Shown here: piece by piece, positions 5,207 to 12,535 of the stretch
How positions within the stretch are numbered: the first letter of the stretch is position 1
How the letters are laid out: each line of letters starts with the position of its first letter
From: an uncultured Clostridia bacterium
Lineage (GTDB): Bacteria; Bacillota; Clostridia; Christensenellales; UBA1242
Assembly: GCA_947089305.1 (NCBI GenBank)
Contig: CAMUJQ010000005.1
Coordinates: forward strand, 1 to 25,944
Direction of reading: 5' to 3'
DNA length: 25,944 nucleotides
Program-made: the position numbers and the translations under genes
The notes under the pieces: model-generated
Told to the model about the DNA's origin: nothing
What the model saw: only the letters and a program-made list of their open reading frames with translations
The model's database searches: none

Positions 5207-5488
5207 ATGGCAGATAAAAAAGTTACAACTCCAGTTGTTGAAGATAAAGCAGCTGTTGTAAATAAAGCTAAGTTTAAAAAACAAAAACGCAAAGTTTGTG
5301 TTTTCTGTGCAGATAAAAACGAAGTAATTGATTATAAAGATGTTGCTAAATTAAAAAAATATATTACAGAAAGCGGAAAAATTATTGCTCGTCGTCAAAC
5401 TGGCCTTTGTGCAAAACACCAACGCGAGTTAACTCTTGCAATTAAACGTGCTAGAGTTATGGCGTTGTTACCATTTAAAGCCGACTAG
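5207..5488 (+). CDS. rpsR: 30S ribosomal protein S18
   Basis: S18, 93 residues, the S6 partner on the 30S platform. The N-terminal extension of about 25 residues is variable and lysine/alanine rich. The core has CVFC (a zinc-binding type of S18, with a third Cys in [14 protein letters not shown]), [17 protein letters not shown] and the terminal [12 protein letters not shown]. Strong AAAAGGAG ribosome-binding site. Last gene of the operon, followed by a long terminator. Confidence 0.97.
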   Translation: MADKKVTTPVVEDKAAVVNKAKFKKQKRKVCVFCADKNEVIDYKDVAKLKKYITESGKIIARRQTGLCAKHQRELTLAIKRARVMALLPFKAD

Positions 5489-5528
5489 GCGGAAAATTTT
5501 TGAACAATACGTTGTCAAACGGCGAAAT

Positions 5529-5578
5529 CCGAACGGGGCATTTACAATTTAGTAAACTCCCTGTTCGGTTTTTTTTTT
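5529..5578 (+). terminator. Strong terminator of rpsF-ssb-rpsR
   Basis: A long stem starting CCGAACGGGG (5529-5538) pairs with the strand ending CCCTGTTCGG, has one 2x2 internal mismatch, a second five-pair helix and a six-base loop, then ten T residues. Confidence 0.92.
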
Positions 5579-5665
5579 GCTTTGGTTTCAATAAAACAAT
5601 TTGTGGCCTAATAAATTTAAAAACTAGTTAGCTCTTATAATAATGTTTTTTATTAAAATTGGGTA

Positions 5666-5694
5666 TTGACTTTTGACCCCTTTAATGATAATAT
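5666..5694 (+). promoter_or_regulatory. Promoter of the 5718 gene
   Basis: -35 TTGACT (5666-5671). The -10 is either GATAAT (5687-5692, spacer 15) or TAATAT (5689-5694, spacer 17). The preceding 5579-5665 is AT-rich with nothing else recognised. Confidence 0.5.
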
Positions 5695-5717
5695 TTAAGT
5701 ATCAAGGGGAGAAAGGT

Positions 5718-6344
5718 ATGACAAGAAAAGAATTAGAACAAGACTTAGATTTTTCAATTCTTTGGAGTAAATATTATTTAAACAAAGACGAAAACGAGAT
5801 TAAAAGAAAATTGCTTTTATTAGCTGAAGCTGGATGTGAGCGTGCAATTTGTTTTTATTGTGAATTGTTTCCTTTAGAAACAACTGAAACAATAGAAAAA
5901 TATTTAAGAACAACTCAAGAAAAGAAGCCTTATAACTTATTGGTTGCCTATGCGTTAAAATGTAAGGGGGAGGGAGACTTTGATAATTATAAAGATCTAT
6001 TAAAAATGGCAGAGCTTGGTTGCAGAGAAGTTATTTATAAAACATTGTCACCGTATGCAAGACAAGATTACTTAGAAATTAGAGAAATGTTAGCTGAAGA
6101 TAATTTGAAAAATTGGGCAACAATGGAACGCGATGTGAAAAAAGTTAAACCTTTATTATATCAAAAGCTTTGGGAAGGTAGAGACCCTCGTGCAAACTTT
6201 CACATTTTACGTCACTTAGTTTTAAAAAATAGAATTTATCAAACTCGTGAAGATGAAGACATGTTAATTTATAAATTATCAGAAGAAATTTCTCAAGCTG
6301 AGTTTAATAGCGAATTTTTAAAAAATAAACCTATAAAAAAATAA
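5718..6344 (+). CDS. Helical protein of unknown function, Sel1/TPR-like
   Basis: A soluble protein of 208 residues that I do not recognise as a named family. It looks all-helical. Two segments, LLLLAEAGCERAICFYCE and LLKMAELGCREVIYKTL, share the A-E-x-G-C-x-x-A/V spacing seen in Sel1-type repeats, suggesting a short protein-interaction solenoid (inference). There are no membrane segments and no signal peptide. The start ATG 5718 follows GGGGAGAAAGGT; an upstream in-frame ATG at 5673 lies inside the promoter region and is rejected. It forms a single-gene unit between the ribosomal terminator and a bidirectional terminator at 6335-6368. Confidence 0.7.
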   Translation: MTRKELEQDLDFSILWSKYYLNKDENEIKRKLLLLAEAGCERAICFYCELFPLETTETIEKYLRTTQEKKPYNLLVAYALKCKGEGDFDNYKDLLKMAELGCREVIYKTLSPYARQDYLEIREMLAEDNLKNWATMERDVKKVKPLLYQKLWEGRDPRANFHILRHLVLKNRIYQTREDEDMLIYKLSEEISQAEFNSEFLKNKPIKK

Positions 6345-6368
6345 CATAAATAATATGTTATTTTTTTT
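6335..6368. terminator. Bidirectional terminator between convergent genes
   Basis: Stem with core TAACATA/TATGTTA flanked by A-run and T-run (6335-6348 with 6354-6368), serving the 5718 gene on the plus strand and the XRE gene on the minus strand. Confidence 0.8.
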
Positions 6369-6579
6369 AATCCTCTCTGCCAGCAATATAATCTAAACTT
6401 ACATCAAAAAAGTCGGCAAGAATTATAGCTGAATCAAGTGTTGGAACGCGTGAGCTAATTTCCCATGCAGCAATGGCTGACTGCGAAACTTGATAATTTA
6501 ATGCTTTTGCTAGTTTTTCTTGACTTAATCCTTTTTCTTCTCTTAAATATTTGAGCCTTTTAGCAAAATTTTCTTTCAT
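6367..6579 (-). CDS. XRE-family transcriptional regulator, 70 aa
   Basis: A single helix-turn-helix domain of Cro/CI type in 70 residues: FAKRLKYLREEKGLSQEKLA, recognition helix near QSAIAAWEISSR, C-terminus ADFFDVSLDYIAGRED. It closely resembles the regulator at 1665 in architecture. Start ATG at 6579 with a weak AGGAAAA site; an in-frame TTG five codons earlier (6594) lacks a site. It is divergent from a second small HTH gene at 6680, and the 100-bp gap holds repeated TTGTATTA-like words that may be its operators. Likely a repressor of the 6680-7545 genes, itself included (inference). Confidence 0.85.
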   Translation of the reverse strand: MKENFAKRLKYLREEKGLSQEKLAKALNYQVSQSAIAAWEISSRVPTLDSAIILADFFDVSLDYIAGRED

Positions 6580-6594
6580 AATTTTCCTATTCAA

Positions 6595-6666
6595 TTGTAT
6601 TACAAGTGTGGTTAAAAGACTTGACTAATTACTATGGTAGTTGTATTATATTTAAATTGTGTAATA
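6595..6666. promoter_or_regulatory. Intergenic control region with repeated TTGTATTA words
   Basis: TTGTATTA at 6595-6602 and again at 6641-6648, and the related TTGTGTAATA at 6657-6666, flank the plus-strand promoter. Candidate operator half-sites for one of the two divergent HTH proteins. Confidence 0.4.
6621..6649 (+). promoter_or_regulatory. Promoter of the 6680 HTH gene
   Basis: -35 TTGACT (6621-6626), 17-nt spacer, -10 TATTAT (6644-6649), which overlaps the second TTGTATTA word. Confidence 0.65.
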
Positions 6667-6679
6667 AAAGGAGTATTCT

Positions 6680-6883
6680 ATGAGAAAAGGATTAATAAAC
6701 ACAAATTTAATAAATTTTTACATAAAAGAAAAAGGTATAACAAAAAAAGCTTTTTGTGAAAGTTGTGATATAAGCACTAACACGCTAAATAATGTGCTAA
6801 AAAACGATAAAGATATTTTTATTGGTACTTTATTAAAAATCGTTAGAGTAATGAATATAAAACTTTGTGAAATATTTGCTTAA
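6680..6883 (+). CDS. Small helix-turn-helix protein, Cro/CI-like
   Basis: A protein of 67 residues that is a lone HTH domain: LINFYIKEKGITKKAFCESCDISTNTLNNVLKN, then TLLKIVRVMNIKLCEIFA, the pattern of minimal XRE proteins of the HTH_26 type. Start ATG 6680 with AAAGGAG nine bases upstream. It faces away from the XRE gene at 6579, an arrangement like the CI/Cro pairs of phages and mobile elements, and precedes the strongly transcribed 6946 gene by 63 bp. Probably DNA-binding; target unknown. Confidence 0.8.
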   Translation: MRKGLINTNLINFYIKEKGITKKAFCESCDISTNTLNNVLKNDKDIFIGTLLKIVRVMNIKLCEIFA

Positions 6884-6896
6884 TAAAAATTTGCTA

Positions 6897-6925
6897 TTGA
6901 CAAGATAAAACGGGTGTGATATAAT
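6897..6925 (+). promoter_or_regulatory. Consensus promoter of the 6946 gene
   Basis: -35 TTGACA (6897-6902), 17-nt spacer, -10 TATAAT (6920-6925) with an extended TG. A perfect match to the housekeeping sigma consensus, so intrinsically very strong. Confidence 0.85.
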
Positions 6926-6945
6926 TTGCTTACTTTGGAGGACAA

Positions 6946-7545
6946 ATGTATACAATAAATAATGAAACACTAGAAAATGATTTTAAACAAATAAAATTGA
7001 AGTTGAAACAATTACCAAACGCTTGGCTAGCAGAAGAATATAATGCAGACACAATAGGGCACATGAAGGCTCGCATGCGCAGTTTGGAGAGTATTGGTAG
7101 AGATTTAGAAAGCATATATAATAAAATAAAAAAAGATGCAAAAGAAAATAAAATTGAACTTAGAAACCATCCAGCTTTTCAGGATTACAAAAATATCACA
7201 AAACTATTTAGAAAAATTGAAGATGCTAAAAGCACATGTAGTTACGAATATGCTTGTTATCTTAAACATTTATATTTGGTTGCAAAAGAAAGCAATGATT
7301 TATTTGCTAAGCCAGTTAATTTAGTTTTTGGAAAATTCAGTTTTTCACCAAAAGTAAAAGGCGAAAAAGCAAAAGAAATTTTAACAACTGAATTAACTGA
7401 GTTGTCTACTGATTTACATGAAAGTAAACATACCTTAATGTTTTCAAATAATAATGAATGCTTAAAAATATTAAATAAATGTAATAGAGTTTTAAATTTA
7501 CAAATTCCTTATTTAGAAGTTAGTTCAACAACAATAAAAAAATAA
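6946..7545 (+). CDS. Protein of unknown function, 199 aa, helical
   Basis: I recognise no family. The 199 residues have no signal peptide or membrane segment. Residues 1-105 look like long amphipathic helices (NETLENDFKQIKLKLKQL, SIGRDLESIYNKIKKDAKEN), possibly coiled-coil. The central part is Tyr/Cys-rich (TCSYEYACYLKHLY), and the C-terminal 60 residues mix short helices and strands. Start ATG 6946 with GGAGG eight bases upstream. The promoter is a perfect consensus with no operator obvious inside it. Its position after two small HTH genes suggests a regulated accessory cassette, but nothing in the sequence shows toxicity, antitoxin or phage function. Confidence 0.75.
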   Translation: MYTINNETLENDFKQIKLKLKQLPNAWLAEEYNADTIGHMKARMRSLESIGRDLESIYNKIKKDAKENKIELRNHPAFQDYKNITKLFRKIEDAKSTCSYEYACYLKHLYLVAKESNDLFAKPVNLVFGKFSFSPKVKGEKAKEILTTELTELSTDLHESKHTLMFSNNNECLKILNKCNRVLNLQIPYLEVSSTTIKK

Positions 7546-7568
7546 AACGGTTTAACACCGTTTTTATT
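7544..7568. terminator. Bidirectional terminator
   Basis: AAAACGG-TTTAACA-CCGTTTT with a T-rich tail, between the 6946 gene and the convergent histidine phosphatase gene, whose stop codon it overlaps. Confidence 0.8.
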
Positions 7569-8175
7569 TTATATCAATTTCTTTAATAACATTATTAGCT
7601 AGTTGCGCATGTTCTAAAAAGCCAGATTTTGGAATGCCATCAATAACAGCATTTATTGCATAAGTTAAACAACTGTGACCAACTAAAATTACATTTTCGT
7701 TTTTATGTTTTGAATTAACTTCAAATATAAATTCTTTAATGCGTGAAACAAAATGTTTTGCAGTTTCAATTAAATTAGTTTCAAAATTTATGTTCAAATA
7801 GTTATCCCATAAATAGTTAAATTCTTTTTCATTTAAATGCCTAATGTGATTATAAGTTCCGCGCTCACTAAGCCTGTTATCTATAATTATTTTAGCATTA
7901 AGTTTTTTTGCTAAAATTTTTGCTGTTTGAACACATCTTAAAAATGGAGAAGTGTAAATTGTAACAATATTTTTATTTATAAAATCATTTGCAAGTTTTG
8001 CAGTGTCTTTTTTTCCTTTATAAGTTAACTTATCATTAAAGTTTCGTTGTTCAAGTTTCTTATAATATCTTTCGCGCTTTTTTACACTCATAATGCGAGT
8101 GTTTTTAAACTTTCTTTTTCTCTTTTGTCTAAAAACTTGTTCCTTGCGCTCCCCATGTCTAATAAAATAAATCAT
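7564..8175 (-). CDS. Histidine phosphatase family protein with basic insert
   Basis: A phosphoglycerate-mutase-like phosphatase of 203 residues. The phosphohistidine motif RHGE is at residues 6-9, the second motif is YTSPFLRCVQTA, and the distal catalytic histidine is in LVGHS. Members dephosphorylate small metabolites or proteins; the substrate cannot be told here. Oddly, about 40 very basic residues (RQKRKRKFKN, VKKRERYYKKLEQR) lie between RHGE and the LTYKGKKDTAKLAN helix, clearly longer than usual, which could mean a nucleic-acid or membrane contact (inference). Its ATG overlaps the recX stop (ATGA at 8175-8172), so it is translationally coupled as the last gene of tyrS-yigZ-recX. Confidence 0.85.
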   Translation of the reverse strand: MIYFIRHGERKEQVFRQKRKRKFKNTRIMSVKKRERYYKKLEQRNFNDKLTYKGKKDTAKLANDFINKNIVTIYTSPFLRCVQTAKILAKKLNAKIIIDNRLSERGTYNHIRHLNEKEFNYLWDNYLNINFETNLIETAKHFVSRIKEFIFEVNSKHKNENVILVGHSCLTYAINAVIDGIPKSGFLEHAQLANNVIKEIDIK

Positions 8176-8801
8176 AAATAATCGTCCTCAATATGTTCAA
8201 CGCTCATTAAACTAACAACTCGTCTGCAAATATCGCTTGAAAAGCCTTTGCCATATAAAAAATTGTTTAATTTATACATGTTTTCTTTAGAACGTTCTTT
8301 ATTTTTAAGCCATTTGTTTGCCAAGCCAATAGCAGTGTTTAATTCAGCTTCACTTGAAAATTTAAGTTTACTTATTATATTTTCGCTTATACCTTTTTGT
8401 TTTAAATGTTGTTTAATATAAACTTTGCTTTTAGTGTGTTCATTAGCATTTTTATAATTAATTGCAAACTGTTCGTCATTAATGTAACCATATTTTTTTA
8501 ACTTTGAAATAACTTCACTGCTAGCTTCACTGCTATAGCCTTTCTCAGTTAATTTTTGTTTAACTTCGTGTTCAGTTTTAATAAATTTAGAAAGCAACTT
8601 AATTGCATAACTTTCAGCCTTTGCAATTTCTTCAGCAAGAATAATTTGTTTCAAATTAGCTTCATTTATTTCAAGACCTGCTTTAATTTTATTTAAGTAA
8701 CAAACTTCTAAAAAGGAAGACATAAAAAACTCGCCATCAACAAAAATGTTGACGCGATTTTTATTTTTTTTACAAACCTCTACTTTTGTTACAACACCCA
8801 T
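8172..8801 (-). CDS. recX: Regulatory protein RecX
   Basis: RecX binds RecA filaments and limits recombinase activity (established for the family). The protein has 209 residues with the three-helix repeats expected: an N-terminal strand region (VTKVEVCKKNKNRVNIFVDGEF), KLLSKFIKTEHEVKQKLTEKGYSSE, LKKYGYINDEQFAINYK, then VYIKQHLKQKGISENII and a C-terminal LYGKGFSSDICRRVV. The ATG at 8801 directly abuts the yigZ stop codon. recA is not in this window. It is the third gene of the tyrS operon and overlaps the next gene by four bases. Confidence 0.93.
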   Translation of the reverse strand: MGVVTKVEVCKKNKNRVNIFVDGEFFMSSFLEVCYLNKIKAGLEINEANLKQIILAEEIAKAESYAIKLLSKFIKTEHEVKQKLTEKGYSSEASSEVISKLKKYGYINDEQFAINYKNANEHTKSKVYIKQHLKQKGISENIISKLKFSSEAELNTAIGLANKWLKNKERSKENMYKLNNFLYGKGFSSDICRRVVSLMSVEHIEDDYL

Positions 8802-9434
8802 TTAACAAAACCTTTGACTTAAAACTTTTATTTGTAGTTTTCTATTTAATTCATTAGCAAGTTTATCACTAAGTTTTTTTAAGTCTAAATTTGAAAAGCC
8901 TATTTTAAATATAACATCTTCTTGATAATCACTATCTATAATTTTTCCGTTATTTTCTTTTGTGAACATTTCTATTTTTTTAACTTCATTATACTCAACT
9001 TCAAACTCAAAAACTGTGCTATATTCAACTTGTTTAAGAGTGGCTGTTTTAATAGCTTTTTCGCCTGCATTTGCATAAGCTCTAGCAAGCCCCGCAGTGC
9101 CAAGCAAGGTTCCTCCAAAATATCTAACAACAGCTAAACAAGCATTTCCAATATTCTTTTGCTTTAATTGGTTTAAAAGTGGAAGCCCCGCAGTACCAGT
9201 TGGTTCTTTATCATCACTGTATTTTTGTTTTTGAATTTTATTTGTAGGGTTAAGCATGTAAGCGTAACAAATGTGTGTTGAATCAGGATAATTTGTTTTT
9301 AAAGAAGTTAAAAAAGTTTTAACCTCATCTTCTGTAAAAACAGGCTTTAAAAAACCTATAAATTTACTGCCTTGTTCAACATAAACATCTGCTTTTCCAG
9401 AAACAGAAACTTGATTAATACTATTAATTATCAT
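8802..9434 (-). CDS. yigZ: YigZ/IMPACT family protein
   Basis: A member of the YigZ/IMPACT family, 210 residues. The N-terminal UPF0029 domain carries the hallmarks SDDKEPTGTAGLPLL and VVRYFGGTLLGTAGLARAY; the C-terminal ferredoxin-like domain follows from about residue 140. Eukaryotic IMPACT affects translational control through GCN1/GCN2; the bacterial function is poorly defined. The start ATG 9434 follows AAGGAG. It lies ten bases after tyrS and runs directly into recX, so it belongs to the same operon. Confidence 0.93.
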   Translation of the reverse strand: MIINSINQVSVSGKADVYVEQGSKFIGFLKPVFTEDEVKTFLTSLKTNYPDSTHICYAYMLNPTNKIQKQKYSDDKEPTGTAGLPLLNQLKQKNIGNACLAVVRYFGGTLLGTAGLARAYANAGEKAIKTATLKQVEYSTVFEFEVEYNEVKKIEMFTKENNGKIIDSDYQEDVIFKIGFSNLDLKKLSDKLANELNRKLQIKVLSQRFC

Positions 9435-9444
9435 ACTAAACTCC

Positions 9445-10638
9445 TTAGTTAAATTTAATTTTTAAATGAACCTTTTTACCTTTTTGAACAATAATTTCAG
9501 TCTTATCAATAGTTTTATTTGCGTTATCTACAACAACACCATCTATTTTAATCCCTTTTTGCTCAATAAGACGGCGCGCTTCTCCTTTTGATGAAACAAC
9601 TTTAGCATTAACTAGAGCATCAAGTAAAGTAGGGCAGTCATTCTTTTTTAAACTGATTTCTTCAATATTATTTCCACCAGCAAAAGCGTTTTTAACTTTT
9701 TCTAAAGTTTCATCTGCCACAGTTTTTCCATGCACTGTTTTAACTACTTCATAAGCTAAAATTTCTTTAGCTTTGTTCATGCGCTCATCTTTATATTTAA
9801 CAAGTTCATCAACTTCTTTATTGCTAACAAGAGTTAAAAGTCTTAAACACATTTCAACTTCACTATCTTGAACGTTGCGTAAAAATTGAAACATTTCATA
9901 AGGACTAGTTCTGTTTGGGTCAAGATAAATTGCTCCTTTATCTGTTTTTCCCATTTTTTTGCCTTCACTAGTTAATAAAAGTTTTATGGTAAAAGCAAAA
10001 GCATCTTTGCCATTTTTGCGTCTAATTAAATCAGCCCCAGCAAGAATGTTTGCCCATTGGTCGCTTCCGCCAATTTCTAATGCACAGCCAAATTTATTAA
10101 ATAAGTAATAAAAGTCATAACTTTGCATAGGCATATAGTTAAATTCTAAAAAGCTTAACCCTTTTTCCATTCTTGTTTTGAAGCAATCACAACTAAGCAT
10201 TTTATTAACAGATAAGTTACCGCCTACTTCACGTAAAAAATCTACATAATTAAGTTTTAATAGCCAATCTGCATTATTAACTATAATTGCTTTATTTTTA
10301 CCTTCAAAATCAATAAAATTTGCAATTTGTTTTTTAATGCAAGAAATGTTTTCTTCAATTTGTTCATGAGTAAGCATAGGGCGCATATCGCTTCTAAAAC
10401 TTGGGTCACCAACCATGGCAGTTCCTCCGCCCATTAATAGAATTGGTTTGTGTCCAGCATCTTGCATACGTCTAACAAGCATTAAGCCTGCAAAATGTCC
10501 CAAATGTAAACTACTTCCAGTGGGGTCAATCCCTAAATAAAAAGTGGTTGGTTTTTCAAGTATTTTATTCAAGTCTTCTTCATAAATAATATCATTTATT
10601 ATTTTTCTTTCTTTTAGTTCATCTAAAATTGTGCTCAT
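9445..10638 (-). CDS. tyrS: Tyrosyl-tRNA synthetase
   Basis: A class I aminoacyl-tRNA synthetase of 397 residues that charges tRNA-Tyr. The HIGH motif appears as HLGH in GIDPTGSSLHLGHF (about residues 36-49), and the KMSKS loop as KMGKT (EGKKMGKTDKG). EIGGSDQWANI is the family signature. An S4 RNA-binding domain closes the protein (SSKGEARRLIEQKGIKIDG). Start ATG 10638, AAGGAGAT site. First gene of tyrS-yigZ-recX-phosphatase. The leader is very short, with no room for a T-box, so it is not regulated by that riboswitch. Confidence 0.97.
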   Translation of the reverse strand: MSTILDELKERKIINDIIYEEDLNKILEKPTTFYLGIDPTGSSLHLGHFAGLMLVRRMQDAGHKPILLMGGGTAMVGDPSFRSDMRPMLTHEQIEENISCIKKQIANFIDFEGKNKAIIVNNADWLLKLNYVDFLREVGGNLSVNKMLSCDCFKTRMEKGLSFLEFNYMPMQSYDFYYLFNKFGCALEIGGSDQWANILAGADLIRRKNGKDAFAFTIKLLLTSEGKKMGKTDKGAIYLDPNRTSPYEMFQFLRNVQDSEVEMCLRLLTLVSNKEVDELVKYKDERMNKAKEILAYEVVKTVHGKTVADETLEKVKNAFAGGNNIEEISLKKNDCPTLLDALVNAKVVSSKGEARRLIEQKGIKIDGVVVDNANKTIDKTEIIVQKGKKVHLKIKFN

Positions 10639-10657
10639 GTAAATCTCCTTAAATCAA

Positions 10658-10686
10658 ATTATACTAGCCTTTATGTTATTTGGCAA
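10658..10686 (-). promoter_or_regulatory. tyrS operon promoter
   Basis: Minus strand: -35 TTGCCA (10686-10681), 17-nt spacer, -10 TATAAT (10663-10658), leader about 14 nt. Confidence 0.8.
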
Positions 10687-10700
10687 ATTTTTTTGACTAT

Positions 10701-10733
10701 CAATTAAAATTAGTTTGGAATAAATTTTAATTG
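10701..10733. promoter_or_regulatory. 11-bp perfect inverted repeat over a promoter (operator candidate)
   Basis: CAATTAAAATT (10701-10711), 11-nt spacer, AATTTTAATTG (10723-10733). It encloses the -35 TTGGAA (10715-10720) and runs to within four bases of the -10 TATAAT (10737-10742) of the NifU-like gene. All arm bases match, but low complexity tempers the call. Confidence 0.5.
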
Positions 10734-10742
10734 TTATATAAT
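10715..10742 (+). promoter_or_regulatory. Promoter of the NifU-like/GGGtGRT unit
   Basis: -35 TTGGAA (10715-10720), 16-nt spacer, -10 TATAAT (10737-10742). Confidence 0.65.
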
Positions 10743-10764
10743 TAGGTTAATAGAAGGAGAAATT

Positions 10765-11457
10765 ATGCAAACAACAAGTGAAGTAAATAATATGTGTTGT
10801 GTTAAAAATTTAAACAATCATGGCCCTGCCCCAATCCCAGAAGAGGGCAAATGGGTTAAAGCAACTGATATTAAAGATATATCAGGGTTAACACATGGCG
10901 TTGGTGGCTGTGCACCTCAACAAGGAACTTGTAAATTAACTTTGAACGTAAAAAATGGAATTATAGAAGAAGCTCTTGTTGAAACCACGGGCTGTAGTGG
11001 TATGACTCAAAGCGCCGCAATGGCAGCTGAAATTTTACCTGGCAAAACTTTAATCGAGGCACTAAATACCGACCTTGTGTGTGATGCAATAAATGTTGCA
11101 ATGCGTGAATTATTTTTACAAATTGTTTATGGTCGCACACAAAGTGCTTTTAGTGAAGATGGGCTTTTAATTGGAGCGGGGCTTGAAGATCTTGGAAGCA
11201 ATTTAGAAAGTAAAACAGGAACAATTTATTCTACCAAACTTAAAGGTGTTAGATATTTACAAACAGCAGATGGATACATTACTAAAATGGGGCTAGGTAA
11301 AAATAACGAGGTGATAGGTTATGAATATGTTAACATTGGCAAATTTATGAGCATGATAAGAAAAGGTAAAGATGCAACAGAAAGTTTAAAAGCGTGCACA
11401 AAAACTTATGGCCGTTTTAAAGATGCAATTAAAGTAATAGACCCAAGAGTAGAATAA
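10765..11457 (+). CDS. NifU/IscU-like Fe-S scaffold protein
   Basis: A protein of 230 residues resembling the IscU/NifU N-terminal scaffold fold. Cysteines suitable for cluster binding are at 49 and 56 (GGCAPQQGTC) and 77 (TTGCSGMTQSAAMAAE), followed by an ALNTDLVCDAI helix region. The C-terminal 90 residues (from about GTIYSTKLKGVRYL) are not part of classical IscU. Start ATG 10765 after GAAGGAG. It is followed 11 bases later by the GGGtGRT protein, a pairing I recall from Clostridia, but the job of the pair is not known to me. A palindrome over the promoter suggests regulation. No sufS, sufB or hscA lies near, so it is not a standard SUF or ISC operon. Confidence 0.8.
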   Translation: MQTTSEVNNMCCVKNLNNHGPAPIPEEGKWVKATDIKDISGLTHGVGGCAPQQGTCKLTLNVKNGIIEEALVETTGCSGMTQSAAMAAEILPGKTLIEALNTDLVCDAINVAMRELFLQIVYGRTQSAFSEDGLLIGAGLEDLGSNLESKTGTIYSTKLKGVRYLQTADGYITKMGLGKNNEVIGYEYVNIGKFMSMIRKGKDATESLKACTKTYGRFKDAIKVIDPRVE

Positions 11458-11468
11458 GGGAGAGTAAT

Positions 11469-12470
11469 ATGAAGAAGTTTGAAAATTATGATAGACGAAT
11501 TGATAAAATTACTAAAGTGTTAAATAAATATAATATAAAAAATTTAGATGAAGCTGAAAAAATATGTGCTGAAAATAAATTAAATGTTGAAGAAGTTGTT
11601 AGAGGTGTTCAGCCACTTTGCTTTGATGATGCAGTTTATGCTTATACTATAGGAGCTGCAATAGCAATTAAGCAAAAGGCAAAGTCGGCTGAAGAAGCTA
11701 GTGTTTTAATTGGAGAAGGCTTAGAAAGTTTTTGTATTGATGGAAGTGTTGCTGATGAAAGAAAAATTGGGCTTGGGCACGGAAATCTTGCTGCAATGTT
11801 GCTTAGCGAAAATACAAAGTGTTTTTGTTTTTTAGCTGGACACGAAAGTTTTGCGGCGGCTGAAGGTGCTGTGGCAATTGCAGAAACAGCAAATAAAGTG
11901 AGAAAAACTCCTCTTAAAGTTATTTTAAACGGGTTAGGTAAAGATGCGGCTTATATTATTAGTAGAATCAAAGGTTTTACTTACGAGCAAACTGAATATA
12001 ATTATGAAACTCACAAATTAGCTGTTAAAAAAGTTATTAAATTTAGCGATGGAGATGCTTCAAAAATTGTTTGTTATGGTGCAAATGATGTATTAGAAGG
12101 CGTTGCAATCATGGAAAAAAATGATGTAGATGTTTCAATTACCGGCAATAGCACAAATCCTGTACGTTTTCAACATTTAGTTGCTGGAACATATAAAAAA
12201 CAATGCAATGAAAAAGGTAAAAAGTATTTCAGTGTTGCTTCTGGTGGCGGAACAGGAAGAACTCTTCATCCTGATAATGTTGCGGCAGGCCCTGCAAGTT
12301 ATGGTTTAACAGATAGCATGGGAAGAATGCACAGTGATGCGCAGTTTGCTGGTTCAAGTTCAGTGCCAGCGCATGTTGAAATGATGGGCTTTATTGGAAT
12401 GGGAAATAATCCAATAGTTGGAGCTACGGTGGCTATTGCCGTTAAAGTTAACGAAATTGTAAATAAATAA
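11469..12470 (+). CDS. GGGtGRT family protein
   Basis: A protein of 333 residues with the family's name-giving motif GGGTGRT at residues 259-265, followed by conserved GPASYGLTDSMGRMHSD and VEMMGFIGMGNNPIVGA. Two Cys-containing segments (VVRGVQPLCFDDAVYAY, GLESFCIDGS) and GLGHGNLAAMLL lie in the N-terminal half. The family is of unknown function. Co-transcription with the NifU-like scaffold suggests it receives or handles an iron-sulfur cluster (inference). AGGGAGAG site before ATG 11469. A hairpin terminator follows directly. Confidence 0.88.
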   Translation: MKKFENYDRRIDKITKVLNKYNIKNLDEAEKICAENKLNVEEVVRGVQPLCFDDAVYAYTIGAAIAIKQKAKSAEEASVLIGEGLESFCIDGSVADERKIGLGHGNLAAMLLSENTKCFCFLAGHESFAAAEGAVAIAETANKVRKTPLKVILNGLGKDAAYIISRIKGFTYEQTEYNYETHKLAVKKVIKFSDGDASKIVCYGANDVLEGVAIMEKNDVDVSITGNSTNPVRFQHLVAGTYKKQCNEKGKKYFSVASGGGTGRTLHPDNVAAGPASYGLTDSMGRMHSDAQFAGSSSVPAHVEMMGFIGMGNNPIVGATVAIAVKVNEIVNK

Positions 12471-12499
12471 AAACAACCTTATTTTAGGTTGTTTTTTTA
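12471..12499 (+). terminator. Terminator after the GGGtGRT gene
   Basis: AAACAACC, 9-nt loop, GGTTGTTT and a T-run. The stem sequence is the same as in the cvpA terminator at 22107-22132. Confidence 0.88.
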
Positions 12500-12535
12500 T
12501 GTTTAAAATTTTATCTAGTTGTCAAAAATTTAAAT

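Noticed and set aside
10639..10657. T-box riboswitch before tyrS
   Set aside because: The predicted leader is under 20 nt, far too short, and no T-box sequence is present.
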